Of a DNA stretch of 64,000 bases, positions 60,950 through 64,000 are shown one piece after another; position 1 is the first letter of the stretch; each line of letters opens with the position of its first letter. The notes below the pieces were generated by a model that worked only from the letters and a program-made list of their open reading frames with translations, did no database searches and had not been told where the DNA came from. The stretch spans positions 62,001 to 126,000 of the forward strand of contig CAUYUJ010000892.1 of assembly GCA_963575745.1 (NCBI GenBank), read 5' to 3'. Origin of the DNA: Prorocentrum cordatum (lineage: Eukaryota; Sar; Dinophyceae; Prorocentrales; Prorocentraceae). Made by a program: the position numbers and the translations under genes.

Positions 60950-61131
60950 GAGACCTTAAGCTGGGGCCTCGCCCGTGCATCGCCGATGCATCGGCGATGC
61001 AGCGGGGATGTCGGCGACGCATCGGCGCCGTTTCCGCGGAGAACATCGGGTTCTGCATCGAGCCGCATCGTCGATGCGGCGCGATCCTCCGACACCGCTC
61101 GGGCCCCGTTGGGAGAAGCCTGGGGCCTCCA
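60950..61131. repeat. family A, left arm degenerate
   Basis: Core GCATCGCCGATGCATCGGCG, hinge TTCCGCGGAGAACATCGGGT, right arm GCGCGATCCTCCGACACCGC...GGGGCCTCC. Left arm not recognisable. Confidence 0.75.
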
Positions 61132-61208
61132 ATAGAGGAACAGAGCACTGCACAAGCACAAACCTTCGGAGATCCGCGACGATCCAAGGAACCCGCGCGG
61201 ACCTCATG

Positions 61209-61346
61209 ATGGGCTTGTTTTCCACCACCACCACCATAAGTTGGAGGGGGAAGGAGGTGGAGGATGAGGAGGAGGAAGAAGAGGAGAGGAGGTGGAGGAA
61301 CCCCTCCGCCTCCTACTTATGGTGGTGGCGGTAGAAAACAAGCCCA
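61209..61346. repeat. family E TIR element, copy 2
   Basis: GATGGGCTTGTTTTCCACCA...CATAAGT at the left is inverted as ACTTATGGTGG...GAAAACAAGCCCA at the right (over 30 bp). GGA-rich interior. Confidence 0.9.
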
Positions 61347-61731
61347 CAACCCCAGAGAAATGATGCGTGTGCGGTTCGTCGTTCTTCGAAGTTGGGAGGC
61401 CCAGAGCTTCCAAGACGCCGTCGCGGAAGCCCCGCCCGCCCTCTCATCGGGGGCGCCCACGAGGGGGGCTGCAAATCATGCAGGCCCGCGGGGGGTCGAC
61501 GGGCGACGCATGAAAAAAAAACAATCCGACTAACAATTTCAGATCGCAGGCATCAGTGCTCGACAGGCGGCGGGGGCCACAATTGGACCAGCCCCTCAAG
61601 GACTTCGGGACCGAGGCGCAATATTCCAACCCCTCCTGAAGTGGCGCGGGGCTCAGAGAAACATCGTGCTACACCTGCCCCCCCCGTGATGCACAGATCT
61701 AAGCCTGCAAGAACTATTTGCGCCTCAAGTC

Positions 61732-62095
61732 AAGGCATCTCGGAACTCAGAGTTACGAGGGTGCCTCTGGCGAAGATGGCCACATCACTTCAGGCGAAAG
61801 TATTTCGGAACCTGAGTTGCGAGGATGTCTCAAGCGAAAGTGGCCAGACCACCATGGGGTACGGCATCTGCGAGGTCAGGGTTGCCAGGACCTCTCACAC
61901 GACAGTGGCCTGACTAACTCAGCTCAGGGAACATCTGGGAAATTAGAGTTGGGAGGATGCCTAAGGCGAAAATAACCAGACCACCATGGAGCAGGGCACC
62001 TCCGAGGTCAGAGTTGCATGGATGTCTGAAGCTAAGGTGGCCTGGCTGCCTGAGCACAAGGCATCTCGGCGTCTGGAATTGCGAAGACTCAATAT
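61732..62095 (+). repeat. about 66-bp degenerate tandem repeat, 6 units
   Basis: GGCATCTCGGAACTCAGAGT...GGATG.CT...GCGAAAGTGGCCAGACC-like units begin at about 61732, 61799, 61862, 61930, 61996 and 62062. Confidence 0.8.
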
Positions 62096-62099
62096 TCGG

Positions 62100-62890
62100 C
62101 GGTGGACAAACCTAAACCTCCCTTTAGTAAACCACCTTTCAATGAAAACGGCCTAGGACCGAAACCGACGAATCTGGACCCGCAAAAATGACGGCCGCGA
62201 CGCCCTCTCGCGAACCGAAAACGGCCAATTCGCTGATCGACGTGTCAAGGTAGGAGGTCTATCAACCTCCGACATAGGAGGCTATGAAGCTGAGCCGACA
62301 GGCAACTGACAAGAACAACCCGTTCGCCACAACACGGTGACACGGTTCCGGGATGGGCCCCAGAAGAACCCCAAGGAGATCTCCGAGTATGAGCATGAGA
62401 ACGACGTCAGGCCCGTGCTGACAGAATTGGATGAAAGTCGAAACCCTTCCCTGCATTGAGATACTGACATTCCGAACTCAATCCCACCATCTTGTGCCCC
62501 TCCAAGCCATCTCCTTCCCCACCTCCCCATTCTCTGCCCCACGACCTGGCGGCTGGCTGTTGCTCAGCCTGGCCAGGCAAACTCAACGCGCTGCAATGCA
62601 ATAGCGCCAACACGGACGTCGCGCGCTGCATGGGCCAACGAGCCACAATATAATTTTGCATTCCGAAAAAATGAAAACAAACAATGCGCGTCGAATAATC
62701 ACATGGATATCACTATGGGGATGAGCTGGCGTGAAATCATGGCGTGAGGCGCCAATGAAATCCGGGGAGATGTCATGACCCCTGCCATGAGATCCCCCCC
62801 AAACTCTGGATGGTGCAATCAATAATCGTCCCCCCTTGGATCCGCGAGGGTGGTTGGGCACGAGCTGTCGGAGCGAGGAGAAGCGCGCGG
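62100..62890. other. no gene seen
   Basis: About 800 bp of unique-looking, lower-GC sequence. Short frames only, with no motif. CATGACCCCTGCC/ATGAGATCC near 62,780 recalls 51,405-51,440. Confidence 0.5.
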
Positions 62891-62904
62891 GCGAGGAACA
62901 TGAG

Positions 62905-63095
62905 GAAAAGGGAGGAGGAGGAGGAGGCGGAGGAGGAGGAGGAGGAGGAGGAGGAGGAGGAGGAGGAGGAGGAGGAGGAGGAGGAGGAGGAGGAGAGGAG
63001 GAGGAGGAGAGGAGGAGGGAGAAGGAGGAGGAGCAGGAGGGAGGAGGAGGAGGAGGAGGAGGAGGGAGAAGGAGGAGGAGGAGGAGAAAGGGTGG
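62905..63095. repeat. (GGA)n microsatellite
   Basis: About 190 bp of GGA/GAA triplets. Confidence 0.95.
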
Positions 63096-63216
63096 GGGGT
63101 GGGCAAGCCCCGTCTGAAAGTCCTTCACCCACCCACCCCTGATACATGCCCCATCCAGAGTAAGTCATGCACCCCCTCTTCCTTGGCCGCCCCTGCTCTC
63201 AAAGGCCCACCACTTT

Positions 63217-63414
63217 GGACGCCTGGAGGGGGTACGGAAAAAAGGGGCGCGATGCCCAACAGCAAATTTTCTCCAGCTGCCGACAGCGGGCGCTGCTGGG
63301 CGGGCGGTCTCCCGTCTCGCACATGGGCAACGCCCGCGGCGGCACCGACCGCGAGCCTTGCTCCCCAGGGGCAGCGGACGACTGTCGGTCTTCGTTCCCC
63401 TTCTTTCCATACCC
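63217..63414 (+). repeat. family B TIR element, copy 3
   Basis: GGGTACGGAAAAAAGGGG (63230-63247) pairs with CCCCTTCTTTCCATACCC (63397-63414), 16 of 18. Interior GATGCCCAACAGCAAATTTT, GGGCGCTGCTGGGCGGGC and GCACCGACCGCGAGCC match the copies at 12689 and 30899. Confidence 0.8.
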
Positions 63415-63616
63415 ATGCCAATCGCCCAGAAGCCCTCCTTTCGAACGTCCCGAGCCCGCTCTTCCCTTTCTGGGCGAACCAGAATGTGCCGACGCCGCAA
63501 CTCCTCAGACCTTGCATGGGGGGCATTCTGACCAGGACTTCGATGCGAACCCAGCGGTGCCGACGAGGGCCTCCCAGGAGGCCGAAGGAAGGAAAACAGC
63601 AGTATCAGAGTATGTT

Positions 63617-63780
63617 TAGCGGCGTGCACAAGGGGGCAGGGGGAGGGGGGAAGGCGTCTTAGGAGGCTGCTTCTTAAAAGGCGCCAACCATACATCTCCA
63701 GACAAGGCCCACGCCTCCTGAGAAGAAGCCGCCTTCTAACAAGCATCCCCCCCTCTCCCTGACCCCCTCTGCGCGTGGCC
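63617..63780. repeat. family D TIR element, copy 4
   Basis: Left AGCGGCGTGCACAAGGGGGC, right ACCCCCTCTGCGCGTGGCC. Interior CATACATCTCCAGACAAGGC and CCACGCCTCCTGAGAAG as in copy 3. Confidence 0.85.
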
Positions 63781-64000
63781 GATATTTTCCTCCTCTGATC
63801 CTGGCTGCACCCGACCTCAGAAGCCCACCGCTCAGGTGTTGCTAGAGATGCCCCTGACACAAAGTACCCCCAGGACTTTCCAAGAAGGCCCCCACGGCCT
63901 CCAGAACACCCGTCACGAGGCCCAGACGGCCCCAGGGGCTTCAGAATGGAGCGGATAGCTGGGGGCACCTCGGGCCAGGGGCACCTTTAGCAACCCCCGA

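Overview
The window looks like repeat-dominated nuclear DNA of a dinoflagellate. The grounds are GC-rich sequence, very dense simple-sequence tracts, two Ty1/copia-type elements of the kind seen in dinoflagellate genomes (polyproteins with an extra methyltransferase-like segment between protease and integrase), and an internal stretch that resembles the dinoflagellate spliced-leader. The species cannot be fixed from the sequence alone. I recognise no conventional host housekeeping gene, rRNA or tRNA gene. A run of 100 N (13166-13265) marks an assembly gap inside microsatellites.

Layout. 1-4.4 kb: broken LINE remnants on the minus strand (endonuclease and reverse transcriptase pieces of one copy running off the left edge, and the RNase H piece of another). 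4.4-14.3 kb: simple repeats, minisatellites and many small fold-back elements. 14,363-24,435: a complete copia-type element on the minus strand with 107-bp LTRs (TG...CA), a GGGGG duplication, a primer-binding site and gag-protease-methyltransferase-like-integrase-RT-RNase H, interrupted by frame slips and in-frame TAG codons. 24.4-34.4 kb: a plus-strand cluster of coding stretches separated by repeats. It appears to encode helix-turn-helix and DDE-transposase-like parts followed by a Ulp1/C48-type cysteine protease, with at least one well-supported GT-AG intron whose body carries terminal inverted repeats. 35,654-45,325: a second, older plus-strand copia-type element; its 3' LTR is split by a 683-bp insertion with a 7-bp target duplication. 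46.4-49.4 kb: probable decayed LINE. 49.5-64 kb: dispersed short elements, a long 90-bp minisatellite (52.3-53.95 kb) and microsatellites.

The most interesting signal is the number of short (70-380 bp) elements with their own terminal inverted repeats. I separate at least seven families (A-G below) plus singletons. One family (B) has a copy lying inside a predicted intron of the transposase/protease gene. One singleton carries a 9-bp target duplication, with the matching empty site elsewhere in the window. Together these suggest a genome in which short fold-back DNA elements spread between and inside genes and can become introns.

Many frame breaks in otherwise conserved polyproteins sit in homopolymer runs, so some pseudogene calls may reflect consensus errors rather than decay.
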